A stretch of 64,000 nucleotides of DNA from Chloroflexota bacterium (GTDB lineage Bacteria > Chloroflexota > UBA11872): the NCBI GenBank assembly GCA_026707285.1, contig JAPOXD010000016.1, positions 1 through 64,000 of the forward strand, in the 5' to 3' direction. This document shows positions 62,887-64,000 of this stretch, piece after piece. Position 1 is the first letter of the stretch; the number at the start of each line of letters is the position of its first letter. A model generated the notes under the pieces. That model was not told where the DNA came from. It saw nothing but the letters and a program-made list of their open reading frames with translations, and ran no database searches. The translations under genes and the position numbers were made by a program.

Positions 62887-64000
62887 CCCGCCTCAGGACT
62901 CTCCGTTCCGGGCCGCTCCCGCGGCGCTCGGTCCGGATCGATCTCCACGTCAAGCTTCGCATGCGCGCGCCGGAGCGCCGATTCGACGGCATCCGGCGTC
63001 TCACCCCGCGCAAACATGAATCCGAGGTACCGGTCGCCCTCCGGCAGCGGCTCGACCCAGCCGCCCGGCGCGATGGTGATCTCCAGCCCCACGATGCCGG
63101 GAACATCCAGCGCCGCCTCGCGCCCGCGCACCTCGACCAGCACGCCGGCACGGACAATGGGCAGCATCATCACGCCCGACGCGGCGTGGGCGGTGGTGGT
63201 GTCACGCAGCGGCAGATTCAGCGCGTGCCGCAAGATGAGCGACTCCAGCGACACGCCCAGCCCAAATCGCAGCGATCGCGCGCAGAGGCCGCCGATGGAA
63301 CGCGCGGCGACCTCGATGACCGTCGCCGCGTCGCTGTCCACGCGAATCTCGGCGTGAACCGGTCCCTCGGTGAGACCCAGCCCCGCCACGGCCGCGCTCG
63401 TCACGTCCTCGACCGCACGCTGAGTCTCATCGGGCAGACGTGACGGTGTTATGTAAAGCGTTTCCTCGAAATAAGGGCCGTCGAGGGGGTCGGGCTTGTC
63501 GAAGATGGCAAGCGTGTGCAGCGTCCCGCTTCGCAGGAGGCCCTCCACCGCCACCTCCACGCCCGGTACGAACCGCTCGACCAGCAACGGCGCGGGCCGG
63601 CCGTCATCGGACTCCGGCAGCATCCGTCGAATTCGCGCCGCGGCCGCCGCGGTCTCGGCCTTGGTGTCCGCTCGGATCACGCCGCGGCTGGCTGACAAGG
63701 TCAGGGGTTTGAGCACCACCGGGAAGCCAAGCTCCGCAGCGGCAGCCACCGGGTCCGCATCGCCGTCAACGAGCGTAAACGCCGGCTGCGACACACCGGC
63801 CTGCGCCAACCGCCGGCGCATGGCGGCCTTGTCCCGCGTGAGCGCCGTCGCCGCGGGCGGACTGTGCGCCAGGCCCAAACGCTCCGCCGCGAGCGACGCC
63901 GCCGCGACTCCCGCGTCATCCACCGGCACGATGGCGTTGAGCGGCGCCTCGTCGGCAAACTCGACGATGGCGTCCGCCGCGATCTCCGGACGGTGCAGGG
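62880..64000 (-). CDS. ATP-grasp domain protein, N-terminus beyond the window
   Basis: The frame is open to the right edge, and about 373 residues are visible. The visible N-terminal part (AIVPVDDAGVAAASLAAERL) fits the pre-ATP-grasp domain. Next come TRDKAAMRRRLAQAGV, FPVVLKPLTLSASRGVIRAD for the phosphate/adenine contacts, LVERFVPGVEVAVEGLL and VHAEIRVDSDAATVIEVAAR with the Mg-binding acidic residues and Asn-less variant. A C-terminal domain follows. Such enzymes ligate a carboxylate and an amine or thiol via acyl phosphate. Its stop overlaps the radical SAM start, hinting at a shared pathway. Confidence 0.85.
   Translation of the reverse strand, partial: LHRPEIAADAIVEFADEAPLNAIVPVDDAGVAAASLAAERLGLAHSPPAATALTRDKAAMRRRLAQAGVSQPAFTLVDGDADPVAAAAELGFPVVLKPLTLSASRGVIRADTKAETAAAAARIRRMLPESDDGRPAPLLVERFVPGVEVAVEGLLRSGTLHTLAIFDKPDPLDGPYFEETLYITPSRLPDETQRAVEDVTSAAVAGLGLTEGPVHAEIRVDSDAATVIEVAARSIGGLCARSLRFGLGVSLESLILRHALNLPLRDTTTAHAASGVMMLPIVRAGVLVEVRGREAALDVPGIVGLEITIAPGGWVEPLPEGDRYLGFMFARGETPDAVESALRRAHAKLDVEIDPDRAPRERPGTESPEAGC

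Overview
The window is a high-GC, gene-dense bacterial chromosome segment. Several features together suggest an aerobic, non-phototrophic Chloroflexota bacterium (marine or sponge-associated type): an alternative complex III, a heme-less FrdABCD, a one-piece (AceE-type) pyruvate dehydrogenase, an expanded xanthine dehydrogenase/CoxL-like family, and dispersed palindromic repeats of the form TGGATTCCCGC..GCGGGAATGAC. That taxonomy is inference; no rRNA gene is present to settle it. I saw no tRNA, rRNA, transposase, phage gene or CRISPR array.

Layout. 1-3.8 kb: two coupled GNAT acetyltransferases, then a thiol-redox module (CcdA plus a TlpA lipoprotein, divergent from a membrane-anchored ResA/TlpA) and a HesB-like gene. 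4-12.2 kb: an EEP-family hydrolase; a minus-strand operon (66-aa protein, MMPL exporter, CrtC/AttH-like lipoprotein, Gfo/Idh oxidoreductase); an MFS carrier; an aldehyde dehydrogenase. 12.4-32.4 kb: a 20-kb plus-strand respiratory island: alternative complex III (small membrane protein, ActA, split ActB1/ActB2, ActF, ActC, ActD, ActE), a 4-TM CopD-like protein, cytochrome c maturation (CcmE, a CcmA-CcmB fusion, CcmC, CcmD, CcmF, CcmH, and a CcmI-like protein fused to a BNR/Asp-box propeller), then FrdABCD. The maturation genes would supply the c-type hemes of ActA and ActE, while Frd and complex III share the quinone pool.

32.6-41.4 kb: a molybdenum hydroxylase locus with one FAD subunit, one 2Fe-2S subunit, a MoaD-like protein and three paralogous Mo-binding large subunits. 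41.5-47.1 kb: ABC exporter, SDR oxidoreductase and a three-subunit proton-translocating transhydrogenase. 47.1-52.9 kb: a large WD40 protein with a degenerate kinase domain, a membrane-anchored sulfite-oxidase-fold protein and a DUF1761 protein. 53-54.2 kb: twin palindromic elements and an RmlD-like reductase. 54.2-64 kb, all on the minus strand: ATP-grasp protein (cut by the window edge), radical SAM protein with a CCAEP tail, LipB, LipA, AceE, E2 and E3, so the lipoylation enzymes precede the lipoate-dependent complex they activate.

Most worth a second look: the ATP-grasp/CCAEP-tail radical SAM pair, the predicted pseudokinase with two WD40 propellers, the CcmI-BNR fusion with a CcmE lacking the usual heme-ligand Tyr, the one-to-three subunit arrangement of the hydroxylase locus with a C-terminally extended MoaD, and palindromic repeats that supply coding sequence at the ends of two genes.
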